Positions 24,301 to 36,028 of a stretch of 64,000 bases of DNA are shown here, one piece after another. The translations under genes were made by a program, and so were the position numbers. Position 1 is the stretch's first letter. Each line of letters begins with the position of its first letter. The notes beneath the pieces were generated by a model. That model did not search any database, was not told where the DNA came from, and saw only the letters and a program-made list of their open reading frames with translations. The stretch covers positions 693,785 through 757,784 of the forward strand of contig NW_022985182.1 in NCBI RefSeq assembly GCF_010093535.1, read 5' to 3'. This stretch comes from Lindgomyces ingoldianus. Lineage: Eukaryota; Ascomycota; Dothideomycetes; Pleosporales; Lindgomycetaceae.

Positions 24301-26324
24301 GAATAGCCTTATTATCTGTATAGTTACTTAGCTTAGTCTTTAGAATGTTAAACACTTATTAGAGAGGTGTGTGCGCGCGCTTAACCTTTTTAACTACTTA
24401 ATATGCTTCTATAGGCATCTGCCTACATATAGCTTCTATAATCTTTACATAAGCTTAAAAATCTTTTAAAGTAAAGTTTATACTAGAGTTATGCATAATA
24501 TAGTTTAGAGGTCTTTAATAAGTGTTAATCTAGCATTTATATAGTGCATCCTAGGTATCTTATGCAAACATAGATTTTAAGAATGTAGCAGCCTAAAATA
24601 ATGTGTCTACATTAATAACATATAAAACATTTTTATTATTAATTTATATAACATTAATAATAACTTTATAGTTAAAGTAAGTGTTATTTTTAATTATAAA
24701 CTTAAATCTTTGCAAAGCCTAGTTATATAATTAGTAAAAGTAGTAAAACTTCTTAATCTTTTCTAGCACTATAGCATTAATGTTATAGCTAGTTCTAGTT
24801 AGCATCTTCTAGAGTCTCTTTATGCAAGGGTGTCTAAATTAGCAGTAAAGGCAGTAAAGTTCTAATTTAGTAAAAAAAGACATAGATTCTTCTTTACTAA
24901 TATTAAAAAAAAGTGTCTTTATTTTTATATAATAAGTATAGTAGTTTTGTCTTTATATATAATAACATTTAAAATGTTATTAAAGTATGCCTTAAGTTAG
25001 TTAGCATCTACTAGTAATAGTAAGAATAGTGTTAAAGTCTTTAAAATATAGTATAGAACTAGACTAATTAAGTTCTAGATTTGTATAGTACTAATTAATC
25101 CCTTTAGTGTCTAGCTTTTAAAGCTAATATCTATTTAGCTAGGTGTCTAATTAATTTTTATACATAAGTTCTCTTATATATACACCTTAAGCTAAGACTT
25201 GCTAATAGTAAAGATCTTTACTACACTTATGTTCTATAGTTTGCCTTAGTATACTATATAGTATTAGTTATTAAGGATAAACTGCTTAGCATATTTCTTA
25301 GGTTTAATGCTGTAGATGTCCTCTTCTGTTATACAGTATAAATAAGTAGTGGAGGTAAAGTAGTTAATAGCTTCTTTAGCATCTTTACTTTTCTATTTTA
25401 TTTTCTTTATATTATGCAAATTATTTTTTTAAAGTAACTTTTAAAGTCTTAGATGTATAAAGTAATAGCTTTATATAATAAAGTTTTATTATAAAAATCT
25501 TTATATAAGGCAACATACTAGTTTTTTACTTATATATAGTTATTATAAGAGTAGTTTAATAACTAACATTTTTTTTATAGCAGACAAAGCACTTCTTTAT
25601 CTACATGCAGTTATCTCTAGATTATAGCCTAAACCTAGATAGAGATCTTCTACATTGTTCTTTTCTGCACAGAAAGAAGCTTTTTTCTTATTATGCAGAG
25701 TTATATTAGTAGTTTATGTAGTATGCATTAGGTAGTTCTTAGAGGTATTAGTTTACCCTTTAGTCTATAGTAACTTAAAGTAATGCCTGTAGGTTACTAA
25801 ATAAGGCTTTGCATAAAGGCTTAATAGTAAACATAGCATGTTCTAGTTCTAGTTATCCTTAACAGGCTTATATAATAGTAGTGTACAGTAGAATGTCCTT
25901 TTAGAATTCTATCTCTAGTGCCCTTTATATAAGCGTAAGCTTATTAATTATTATTTTAAAAACTTTATATAAACTTTTATTAGAGTTTTTTTATTAGCAT
26001 TATATAAAAGTTATTATTATCTAGTCTGTCTAGTACTAGCTATAGTTTACATTAGTGTTAAAGTAACTGCTTAAAGTGTTATATAAATGCTTCTAGTTAT
26101 ATCTAAGGCCTATGTTATACATATAGTATATATTTACCTAACCTTTTAAGATATCTAGAAAAATGTCTATGTACTAAGTTTTCTAAATATCTAGCTGTTA
26201 ACATAAATTAATAAAAATTCTTATTTTATTTATAAAAATGTTATATAGTTAACTTGTGTAGTTATTATCTTTTTTTTATACTTTTTAAAATTATATAATT
26301 TTATTTACTAAGAGTTTTTCTTTA

Positions 26325-27422
26325 ATGTACTTTACAGGCAAGTTGCTTACACACCTAAGTTACTTACTTTTGCTAAGACCCTACTAAACTACTCTTCCTA
26401 CACTAATGCATTCCCCACAACACTACTTAGACATGCTAAAAGAATGTTAGATACAGCTTACGCTCTAAGCTTTTAAATAAAACATAAAACTCTTAAAGAA
26501 ATATGCTATAGCTATGTGTAAAGTCTTATAAAAAAAATAAATAACTATAGCACTAGATAACCTTTACAAGCTAATTCTATAGCTAAATTATAAAGGCTAA
26601 GCAATAAAAAAAAGCAGGTAATTGTTAAGACTATACTTAAGCTATATGCGCAAGGAATTTCCCCTTAAATAGCATTTATAGCTAATATAGCTAATTCTTT
26701 GCGCGCTAAGTGTAATCTAGGCTATGTTTGCATAAACTAGCCTAGTATGTTTGTAAAGTGTTATTTAGAGCTTAAAGTAAAGTTTTAAGCGCAAGTATAG
26801 TTAAAAGATATTTAGCTAATTATAAACCCTATCTTACTAAAGTTATATGTGTTATTATCCTAAATGCTATACTTAGCTTTAATATTCTCTACAAGGCTAA
26901 ACCTGCTCTAAATTACCCTAGAACTCTTGTAAAAGGCTCTCTTATAGTTATACTTACGCTTAAATGTTACTTTAAGCTCTAAATAACGCTTTATAAACAT
27001 ACTAGGCTAGTTTATACAAACATAGCCTAGATTATGCTTAGCGCGCAAAGAATTAGCTATATTAGCTATAAATGCTATCTAAGGGGAAATTCCTTGCGCA
27101 TATAGCTTAAGTATAGTCTTAATAATTACCTACTTTTTTTATTACCTAGCCTCTGTAATTTAGCTATAGAATTAGCTTATAAAGGTTGTCTAGTGCTATA
27201 GTTATTTATTATTTTTTATAAGACTTTATATATAGCTACAGCATATTTCTTTAAGAGTTTTATGTCTTGTTTAAAAGCTTAGAGTGTAAGCTGTATCTAA
27301 CATTCTTTTAGCGCGTCTAAGTAGTGTTGTAGGGAATGCATTAGTGTAGGAAGGGTAGTTTAGTAAGGTCTTAGCAAAAGTAAGCAACTTAGGTGTGTAA
27401 GCAACTTGCCTGTGAAGTACGT
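26325..27422 (+). mobile_element. Inverted-repeat element E, intact (1098 bp), pogo/Fot1-like MITE
   Basis: Inserted at TA (26323-26324 and 27423-27424) in Copia-2a; the empty site can be seen in Copia-2b near 40695. Two arms of about 470 bp (roughly 26325-26800 and 26948-27422) are inverted copies of each other around a loop of about 150 bp, so the element is nearly a perfect hairpin. No coding capacity. The TA duplication and ACGTACTTCACAGG-type ends fit the Tc1/mariner-pogo superfamily. A relative (B) carries a transposase remnant that supports this. Confidence 0.87.
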
Positions 27423-28170
27423 TAGCAGTTTCTCTCTAAGGTAGAAGTTTATACAGGTTGTAATGTAGTATAGATTGTGCAGGTAGTATTAGTAGTGCAT
27501 ATACTACTGCAGGCAGTGGTGTGTACAATTAAGGGTGTAGAGCAGGCATTAGGTAGGGTGGCATGTATTGTTTGTATAGTAATTAGTGTAGTGCTAGCTA
27601 AGGTGTAAGAGCAAGTAATACTAGTATGTTTAGTGTTAATAGCAGCATTATGTTTAGTCTACTTCTGTGTAGAGCCTTATATAGTAATAAAGGTTATATA
27701 TAAAGCCTTTTTAGTGTAATTACTTTCTCTTATGCTATATTATACAGCTTTTAGGCTTAGGTACCTTTAGTGCCTAGCTATAGTGTAATTCTCTTATTCT
27801 TTAGCACTTATATAAGCTTCTTTTTAAACGCGCAGCTAAGTGCTAAGAAGTCTTATAGTGTTTATTTTTTAAAATCTTTTATATATAAACTTAGAAAAGT
27901 AGCGCCTTTTTAAGTTATTATATGTAGATTAGTAATTATGTAACTTATATATAATTAAGTTTATAAGCTTATTAAAGCTTCTAACATGTTAATCTTATTA
28001 TTCTAGTACTCTAGGCTAGTCTTATTTTATAGTGTTACCTCTAATATCTTTATATCCTTTATAAGTTATTTATATAATAAGAATTATTTCTTATTCTTTT
28101 TATTATTATATAGAGTTGTTAGTTACTAGTAAGATTTTATTATAATAGTATAATTAATTACTTTTTTAGT

Positions 28171-28690
28171 AGATTACACAGGTACTGCTGTTATCTAGCT
28201 GCTAGGTTGTGCAGCTTTAATAGCTTTAGTGTGCGCCTTACACTATCTTCTTCTTACTTTATACAGTAGCAGAGCTTACTATATAATGTAAAGGATTAAT
28301 CTGCTATCTTAAAAAATAAGTAACTAAATAAAGTACTTTATAAAGTATAAGTGCTTTATTATTACTCTTTCTAAAAGATAAGTAATAAAATAAAGTGCCT
28401 TATAAGGCGTAGGGTTAATTGCTTGTGCATTAGATTACGCAGGTACTGCTGTTGTCTAGCTGCTAGGTTATGCAGCTTTAATAGCTTTAGTGTGCGTCTT
28501 ACACTATCTCCTTCTTACTTTGTACAGTAGCAGAGCTTACTGTATAATGCAAAGGATTAATCTACTATCTTAAAGGATAGGTAACTAAATAAAGTACCTT
28601 ATAGAGTATAGGTGCTTTATTATTACTTTTTCTAAGAGATAGGTAATAAAATAAAGTACCTTATAAAGCGTAAGTACTTTATTATTACTC
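28171..28690 (-). repeat. 261-bp tandem duplication in the Copia-2a 5' leader
   Basis: A unit starting AGATTAC(A/G)C(A/G)GGTACTGC occurs at 28171 and again at 28432. It lies just inside the 5' LTR of the minus-strand element. Copia-2b has a shorter version (about 41438 and 41568). Confidence 0.8.
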
Positions 28691-28732
28691 TTACTAATTT
28701 ATAGTTAATTAAATTAACTACTAGTTAATTAG

Positions 28733-29012
28733 TGTTAAATAAGCTCTAATAGCTAGCTGCTTATAGTATAAGCACTTAAGTAGTAAAAGTAAGAGTAGTG
28801 TACAGTGTGCACAGTGTATAAGGTAGGTAAAGTAAAAGCAACATGTTTCTAGTTCTATTACTCTTGTTTTTCCTCTGTATAGAGGAAAAGAGGGATATCT
28901 AGATGTTTGCGCACAGAGGTTCGCGCACAAGCATCATGTGACATAGATACGTGGTCCTGCTCGTGCGCGATCGCTCGTATCCAGACTGTGACGCTGCTGC
29001 TGCGTACAGACA
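28733..29012 (-). repeat. Copia-2a 5' LTR (280 bp)
   Basis: Starts TGTTAAATAAGC and ends CGTACAGACA on the plus strand; followed by the ATAAA duplication. Confidence 0.88.
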
Positions 29013-29017
29013 ATAAA

Positions 29018-29458
29018 TAACTATAGTATTAGATAATTTTTATAAGCTAATTCTATAGCTAACTTATAAAGGCTAGGTAATAATAAGAAGTAGGTAATTA
29101 TTAAGACTATACTTAAGCTATATATAAGAATTTTCCCTTTAAATAGCATTTATAGCTAATATAGCTAATTTTTCACGTGCTAAGCATAATCTAGGCTATA
29201 TTAGCATAAACCAGCCTAGTATATTTATAAAGCATTATTTAAAGCTTAAAGTAAAGTTTTAAGCATAAGTATAGTTAATAAATATTTAGCTTATAATAAA
29301 GCTTATTTTACTAAAGTTATACATATTATTATTCTAGATGCTATACTTAGCTATAATATTCTTTATAAGGCTAAACCTACTTTAAATTACTTTAGAACTC
29401 TTATAAAAAGCTTTTTTATAGTTATACTATGCTTAAATATTACTTTAAGCTCTAGATA
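29018..29458 (+). mobile_element. Inverted-repeat element A, segment 2 of 4
   Basis: Continues element A after the ATAAA duplication of Copia-2a. It covers the end of the left arm, the loop and the start of the right arm, as judged by comparison with copy E. It is interrupted at TA by element B. Confidence 0.83.
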
Positions 29459-31319
29459 ACGTACTTCACAGGCGAGTTGCTTACACACCTAAGTTGCTTA
29501 CTTTTGCTAAGACTCTACTACACTACTCTTTCTACACTAATGCATTTCTAATAACACTACTTAAACATGTTAAAAAAATGTTAGATATAGCTTATACTTT
29601 AAGCTTTTAAATAAAACATAACACTTTAAGTAACACACTGCAGCTATCTATAAAGTCTTTTAAAAGATAATAAGTAACTAACGCGCTAGACAACTTTCTT
29701 AAGCTAATTATATAGCTAACTTATAAAAGCTAGATAATAATAAAAAGTAAGTAATTATTTAGCACATACTTAAGCTAAATGCGTAAGGATTTCCCCTCTA
29801 GCTAGCAGCTATAGCTAATATAGCTAATTCTTTACACACTAAGCATAATATAGGCTATATTAGCATAAACTAGCTTAATATGTTTATTAAGCATTACCTA
29901 AAGCTTAAAGTAAAGTTTAAGTGTAAGTATAATTATAAAAAAGCTTTTTATGAAAATTCTATAGTAATTTAAAGCTAGTTTAACTTTATAAAGAATATTA
30001 AAGCTAAGTATAGCATTTAGAATAATAACACATATAACTTTAATAAAATAGAGTTTATAATAAGCTAGATATCTACTAGAGCAGTTGTTATAAGTTTAGA
30101 GAAACAAAAATAGCTAAAAGCAGTTTAGCTAGGTAACTAGAAGTAGACAACAGCTATCTAGAGCATTAATGCTAAAAGGTAAGCTATTTTACTTTTTATT
30201 ATTTTTTAAAGTAGCAACTACTTTTTAAACTAGTATAAAAAAAATCTACTTTAAAATTAAGTTATTATAATCTCTAAGCGCAGCTAGACTACTAATTAGC
30301 TTAGTCTAGACTAGTTAAAGCACTTTAACGCGCATATAAAGAAGTGTACTATTAGCAGCTACTGTCTGCTAGTTATTAACAGCTATAAAAGCTATAACTT
30401 ACTTTATTTTTAATAATACTATAAAGATAATATAATTATTACTATTTACATGCCTTTTTACTTATTACACTTTTTATAGCTACTTAATATAGGTTGTTTT
30501 ACTTTTTTTTAAAAAGTGTATAAGCGCTAAGCTAAAAACCTTATATGCAACTAGATTACTTATATTATAAAAATAAAGTTTTTACTATACTTTAAAGTAG
30601 CCTATAATGCTATAATTACTTCTAGTAATATCTAAGAAAGGTTCTAAAGTGCTAAATTAGTTTCTTTTAACTTATAATAAGTTATAATAGGCTTTAATGT
30701 AAAGTTGCGCACTCTATTACTACTACTACTTATATATAATAAGCCTTAGCAGTTGTAAACCTTAAGTAATACTCTAAAACTTAGGTTATAATTAATGCTT
30801 ATAAAAATAAAAATTTAAAAGCATATAAATAGTTTACTAACTTTTATAGTTAAAGTGTTTAAAAAAGTTTTAAAAAGGGTAGTAATAATTATATATAAGC
30901 TAGTGTTAGTGTAACAAGAAATTACTAAGCTTTAAGTAGCTAATAAAGCTGCTATGTAATATAAATTACATAAAAGAAAGTAAATTAAGGTAAAAAAGAC
31001 CTTAATAATTTAAAAAAGCCTACACTTAATAGCTTTAAAGAAGTTTAAAGCGCGTAGTAACAGGAAGAAGGTAAAGAAGCAGGTGTAAGCTAAAGTAGGT
31101 AAGCTATCCTAAAGGCGCTGCAGACAGTGCAATTAGACTAGGCATAACGCGCAAATGTGTAAGCAAGAAGCAGAAGTAGTATCTAAATAATATTCTAGGC
31201 TGTACTATACTATATAGTGCTAGAGCGGGTTGTTATAGGCTATAATAGAGTTTGTTAGAGTAGGGTCTTGGCAAAAGTAAGCGACTTGGGTGTGTGAGCA
31301 ACTCGCCTGTGAAGTACGC
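29459..31319 (+). mobile_element. Inverted-repeat element B with pogo/Fot1-like transposase remnant (1861 bp)
   Basis: Inserted at TA (29457-29458 and 31320-31321) in element A. The left ~600 bp match the arm and loop of the other copies. The right arm is only about 60 bp, and the interior (about 30080-31200) is unique. Near 31120-31165 the plus strand reads as a CCHC-type knuckle, RRCRQC-x4-HNAQMC with one stop, which matches the zinc knuckle that ends many fungal pogo/Fot1 transposases. A lysine/arginine-rich stretch precedes it. This looks like a deletion derivative of the autonomous element. No open frame survives. Confidence 0.7.
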
Positions 31320-31321
31320 TA

Positions 31322-31364
31322 ACACTTTTTAAATATATTAAGCTTATTTATGCTAATATAGCCT
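31322..31364 (+). mobile_element. Inverted-repeat element A, segment 3 of 4
   Basis: Forty-three bases of element A between element B and the Copia-1 insertion. They read ...TATTAAGCTTATTTATGC..., a mutated form of the right arm of copy E. Confidence 0.8.
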
Positions 31365-31704
31365 TGTCAGATATGCGCACCTACTGTCAAGACAGGAGGA
31401 ACGTTTGACGAAAGCTGCTACATAGTACGAGCAATAAGCTCGAACAGTATGTTGCTGCAAATTGCTGCATGTTGCAGCATTTTGCAGCATTTTGCAGCAT
31501 GTTGCAGCAAATTGCAGCATGTTGCAAGCTGGTCGCGCATAGGGCTAGTGCGCGAGGGACTCGGATCGGAAAAACAAAAGCTGAGCAACACGAGTAGAGC
31601 AGAAAAAGGATTAATAAATCAATACAAGAAATCATCATCCTATACATTATATCTAAACCCATTATTCATCTTAGGAAGCCTAGAAACAGTGCTTTAATCT
31701 AACA
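31365..31704 (+). repeat. Copia-1 5' LTR (340 bp)
   Basis: Starts TGTCAGAT and ends ATCTAACA. Carries seven 10-bp minisatellite units at 31451-31520. Little RIP. Confidence 0.9.
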
Positions 31705-31718
31705 ATTAAGAGTCTTAG

Positions 31719-31919
31719 TGTAAAGATGGGATGGTAAGTAGCACGGATAGCACTGAGAGCAAGCTTTCGGAGAAAGATAGGAGTGTATTGTAAGAGAGAC
31801 GAATCGCTGCCAAGCTTCGCTTGTCAGGATTCATGCTTATATACGAAGCACAGGTCATACGACCTCCAAACAGGTCAGGTGAGGCCATACTGGCCCGTTC
31901 TGGGACATCCGGCCTTACA
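31719..31919 (+). mobile_element. 201-bp solo LTR (LTR2) in the Copia-1 leader, CTTAG duplication
   Basis: Starts TGTAAAGATGGG and ends CCTTACA; flanked by CTTAG at 31714-31718 and 31920-31924. The left-hand Copia-1 copy has an uninterrupted leader at the matching place, which proves the insertion. By eye identical in sequence to 650-850. Confidence 0.87.
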
Positions 31920-31942
31920 CTTAGTGCCTCCATTGATACAAA

Positions 31943-32272
31943 ATGGCCACCCAGCCTCCTCGAGACGCGACAGTCGTCCTTCGAGACCACACCGACTACA
32001 GAGCCTGGATGATGCAGCTGCAATTGAGATGTGTAGCGCACAGCATCTGGCCGCAAGTGGATCCTAAGTTGACCATCCAAATGATCTCCAAACTAAGAGC
32101 TCTAGAGATGCTGCTAATAGCTAAGTTTTCACTAGCCTCTAACGTTAAAACGCCTACGCACATAAACAAGCTATTAATAAGCAGTGTTAGAGCCTTTAAA
32201 GAAGCTATTAAATACTATAAGATTAAGGCTAACAAGTATAAAAGTAACAGACATAATTATAAAAAAGAGTAA
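31943..32272 (+). pseudogene. Copia-1 gag, open 5' portion (110 codons), downstream destroyed
   Basis: Opens MATQPPRD and includes DYRAWMMQLQ, the usual Copia Gag start. The first ~70 codons have normal composition. The last ~40 become AT-rich, ending in a Lys/Tyr/Asn-rich tail that looks mutational, and stops follow. It is the only sizable open frame left in this element. A retroelement structural protein fragment. Confidence 0.7.
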
Positions 32273-34304
32273 TTAAGCTTTTAATAGATTATTATCTTTA
32301 TCTAGTTAACAGTTAGCCCGCATCTGCAGTGTACATGCTGTTCCCTAGATTAACTACTTAAATAGTAGATTACAAACTTTAAAGCTATAGTAAGTGTTAA
32401 TAACTAATTTAAATAAAAACACATATGTAACTAATATAATGCATCTTTAAAGCTGCTAAGAAACGCAAGCATATAGAACTTATAGCTAGCAGAGTATAAT
32501 TACGCTGCTATAGAAGTAGAGACACAAAATGTTCTAGAAATAATGCAGTTTAATGCTGTTATAAAAAACTTTCTAACTACTATAAATAAAAATGCCCTTT
32601 ATTAGTCTATAACTTTTTAGGAAAGTAGACAGTTTACACTAAATATAAATTAAAAAGAAATAATAAAGTGCTTTTAAAAACACATAATGTTAAATTATCT
32701 AATACATATAAAAAAGCATAAAGCTGCCTTTATAATAGATAACTTATTATACTTTACTAAAAGTAAAAAAACTACTTAAGGCATAAATAAAGACACCTAT
32801 AGTGCAGAAGTTATAACATTAAAAAAATAAAGTAGACTTTAATATTAATATTATTAAGAAAATAATAGAAAGTTATTTTTAAGCTAAAAACTTACTAAAA
32901 CAGAAGGCACTAAATGTCCTATATATAGACACATCTATGCACTAAAGAACTGCTTTTATGTCTATCTAGACAGAGCACTAGACTAGTAGATGCTAAATAA
33001 AAGAGTTAAAAAGCTTATAGTATTAAAGTGTAAGCATAACTTAGAATTTTAAGGCCTACTTAAAAGGCAGTGTAGACATAATTTAAAGATACTAACTTTA
33101 AAAAGTTTACATACACTTACACTAGAGATATAAAAAGACTAACTTAAAAGCTAGAAAGTATTAAGAATTAAGGCAGCTATATTACTAGCTATAGTTAATT
33201 TAAACTAGTATAGATATTTACTAAGAGAATTATTTATTCTTAACTTAAGCTTAGCATGCTATATTATAAATAATTTTAATTAAATTTATAACTATTATTT
33301 ACTAACACTAAAAAACTTTATTTAGTCTAGAAACTTTTATATATAGATTTAAAGCTATAAATTAACTACACTAAGCTTAAAAAGTAAGCATAAAACACAT
33401 AGTTAAGCATATAGTCTTATACTACATAACATTGCACTGTGCTTAGACCTGCTGTGCAACCTAGTCTTGTTCTGCTTACTATAATAAAAAAGAATCTAGT
33501 AGGACATATAAGCAGAGCTAACTGCTTTAAAGGCCTTAGACAGGATAATAATTAGAGATCTCTTAAAAATCTATAGCTAATAAGTGTTAGAGTACTATCT
33601 ACTATAGAAGGGCTTATATTATACACACATAATTAATATAAGAACTAAACATAGTCTATAAAAGGCATTAGTAGAGCTATAGCATAAGCGTCTAGAACAC
33701 CCTAGACTAGCTATACTTAAACACCTTATATAATAAGCTAAGGGGGTGTAAATTAAAGAAATTATAACAGTCTAATATAACTTATGTAGTAAAGCTAAGA
33801 TATAATAATAAATTAGCTGCGCACTATAAATTAGTAATAGTAGACTTAGTAAAAGACTATTAATTAATTTTTATATATATAAAGCATAAAGCATTATAAA
33901 AAAGTAGAGTTAAATACTAATTACTAATAAGTATTCTAGCCTCTAGTAGGACCTCTACTTTAAAAATAATAAGCTTACTAAATTAATTATTAAAGCTTTT
34001 ATAATTTTTATTTTTTTTCTAAAAAACTATTATAATATTACTATAAAAGTTATTAAAGCTAATAATAAGATTATAACAGTAAAACTAAAGGTAAAACGCT
34101 AGCTAGCATTATATAAAATAACTATTAAGCCTTTAGCACTAGATACATAAGCCTAGAACAGAGGAGCTAAATACTTAAAAGGTGTAAATAAGAAAAAGTT
34201 ATAAGCTATATAACTAGATGCTAACCTACTATAGAATATATAGCTATACATTACTAGAGCTAGCGTATACCTATACAATTAGACGCTAAACTATGCTAAT
34301 AACT

Positions 34305-34622
34305 TGTCACAATTGTGCACGAGTAAGGTTATAGAGCTTCACAGAGGTCTAGTTTAATTACTACGTGAGGTATTATAGTAGGTACAAGACGTTGTGTAAG
34401 GAATAAAAAAGTTTAAAAGGAAATTAGTAATTAAATACTTAGCTTAAAAGTCTAAGCACTTTAAGTATAAATTAAGCCTGTTCTAGGTTTAGTTAGTGTT
34501 AAAGCAGTTTATGCTTAAGTTTATGTCTATATTATGTTATGTTTATATTAGACGTGCACTAATAATACTCTAGTACATGTCTAATACAGTTATGTCTAGG
34601 ATCTAGGGAGGATACTGTAACA
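34305..34622 (-). repeat. Gypsy-1b 3' LTR (318 bp)
   Basis: Plus strand starts TGTCACAATTGTGCACGAG and ends ACTGTAACA. Confidence 0.9.
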
Positions 34623-35748
34623 GTACTTCCCCTCTTATTAGAAAGAGAATCCTTTATATTAGTAGTTCTAGCATTAGGTTATCTTTATTAGAGTACAGGT
34701 TTAGTTTAGATAGGTATTAGGCGTAGAATTAAGTTACTGTAGAGTTCTCTTACAGGGCTTCTGCAGGTTTCTATAATAGTTTGTTGTATCTAGTTTATTT
34801 TATAAAGTATTTATAGATACATTTTTTCTTATTAAACTAGATCTATTTAACATCTTCTATAACATATTCTAGTTTATTATTTATAATAATAAGTTTAGGT
34901 AGCAGGTTTAGCTGTCTAGGTAGATAGTTAGATTTAAAGGCTACTTAGCGCAGTAACAATATGTAGAACACAGGGTGTATCTTTATGCTGTTAGGTAGGA
35001 TTAATTAGTAAGTGTGTAATAAGACTATATAGGCTACTGTAAAGAGGCTAAAGTTCTTTTAATTAAGTTTTTTTAATTATTAGTTTATTTAAATATTTCT
35101 AGCGTCTAGCTAGACCTTCTTGCTAGCTGCATACACAAGGGCAGAGGTTTAAAATTAGTTTATGTACTTTTATTAAAAAGCTTAAGCCTATGTAAGCTTT
35201 TTATAAACATATTTAGATATGTTTTAGATTTTATTAATAAGTCTATTTACATTTATTACTTATATAAATTAATAAGTTAGTTAAAGAGTATTTAAAAGTA
35301 GTTTAAATCTTATTTAAAGGTAGTATTTATAGTTTGCTAAAAACAGGGATACTTGTGTTAATTTAGATGTTATGTTATTAGCTTTAAACTATGCTATAGC
35401 TAACTATTTTACCTAGTTATCCTACTAGTAGTTTGTGTACACTTATAGGACTTATTTTATTATAGTGTTTATGTTCTTAGTCTAGCTGTTAGTCTCTAGG
35501 TAAAAAGCTGTAGATAGATAGAGGATAATTTAGAGCTATTTACAAAGTTTATCTTAGAAGGCTAAGACAAACTGCGTACCTCTATCTAATATAATTATGT
35601 TAGGTAGGCTATAGTAAACTTATATGTATTAGTAGAATAACTAGGCTATATTAGGGGCAGTTATAAAGGAACATAGTATTAAGTGTTAATACTTAGTTAA
35701 GTAATTAACAACTACTATAATATTTATATACCTTTTAAATAGAGGTAG

Positions 35749-36028
35749 TGTTAAATAGGCTCTGACAGCTAGCTGCTTATAGTATAAGCACTTAAGTAGT
35801 AAGAGTAAGAGTAGTGTACAGTGTGCACAGCGTATAAGGTAGGTAAGGTAAGGGCAATATGTTTCTAGTTCTATTACTCTTATCTTTCCTCTATACAGAA
35901 GAAAAAAGAGATATCTAGATGTTTACACACAGAGGTTCGCGCACAAGCATTATGTAACATAGATATGTGATCCTGCTTGTGCGTGATTGCTTATATCTAG
36001 GCCGCGACGCTACTGCTGCGTACAGACA
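35749..36028 (-). repeat. Copia-2b 3' LTR (280 bp)
   Basis: TGTTAAATAGGC start and CGTACAGACA end on the plus strand, same length as the partner LTR. Confidence 0.88.

Larger units (their letters stand above)
14944..29012 (-). mobile_element. Copia-2a retrotransposon with two elements nested inside
   Basis: LTRs of 280 bp lie at 14944-15223 and 28733-29012, with ATAAA duplications on both sides (14939-14943 and 29013-29017). The element runs on the minus strand. Reading that way from the right, a degraded integrase is followed by an RVT_2-type reverse transcriptase, the Copia order. A mutated QTDDTL motif (read as IDNTL) can be seen at about 23003-23082. Gypsy-1a (15610-21271) and inverted-repeat element E (26325-27422) are inserted in it. 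Removing both leaves about 7.3 kb, some 0.9 kb more than Copia-2b; the extra sequence is mostly at about 21330-21950 and 15400-15600. Heavy RIP has destroyed all frames. Confidence 0.85.

Noticed and set aside
28721..28930. 69-codon open frame repeated at 41836-42048
   Set aside because: Both are readings across the Copia-2 LTR; similarity comes from the LTR itself.
31451..31520. Regular short repeats suggesting a CRISPR-like array
   Set aside because: Units are contiguous 10-bp repeats without spacers, inside an LTR, in a fungal genome.
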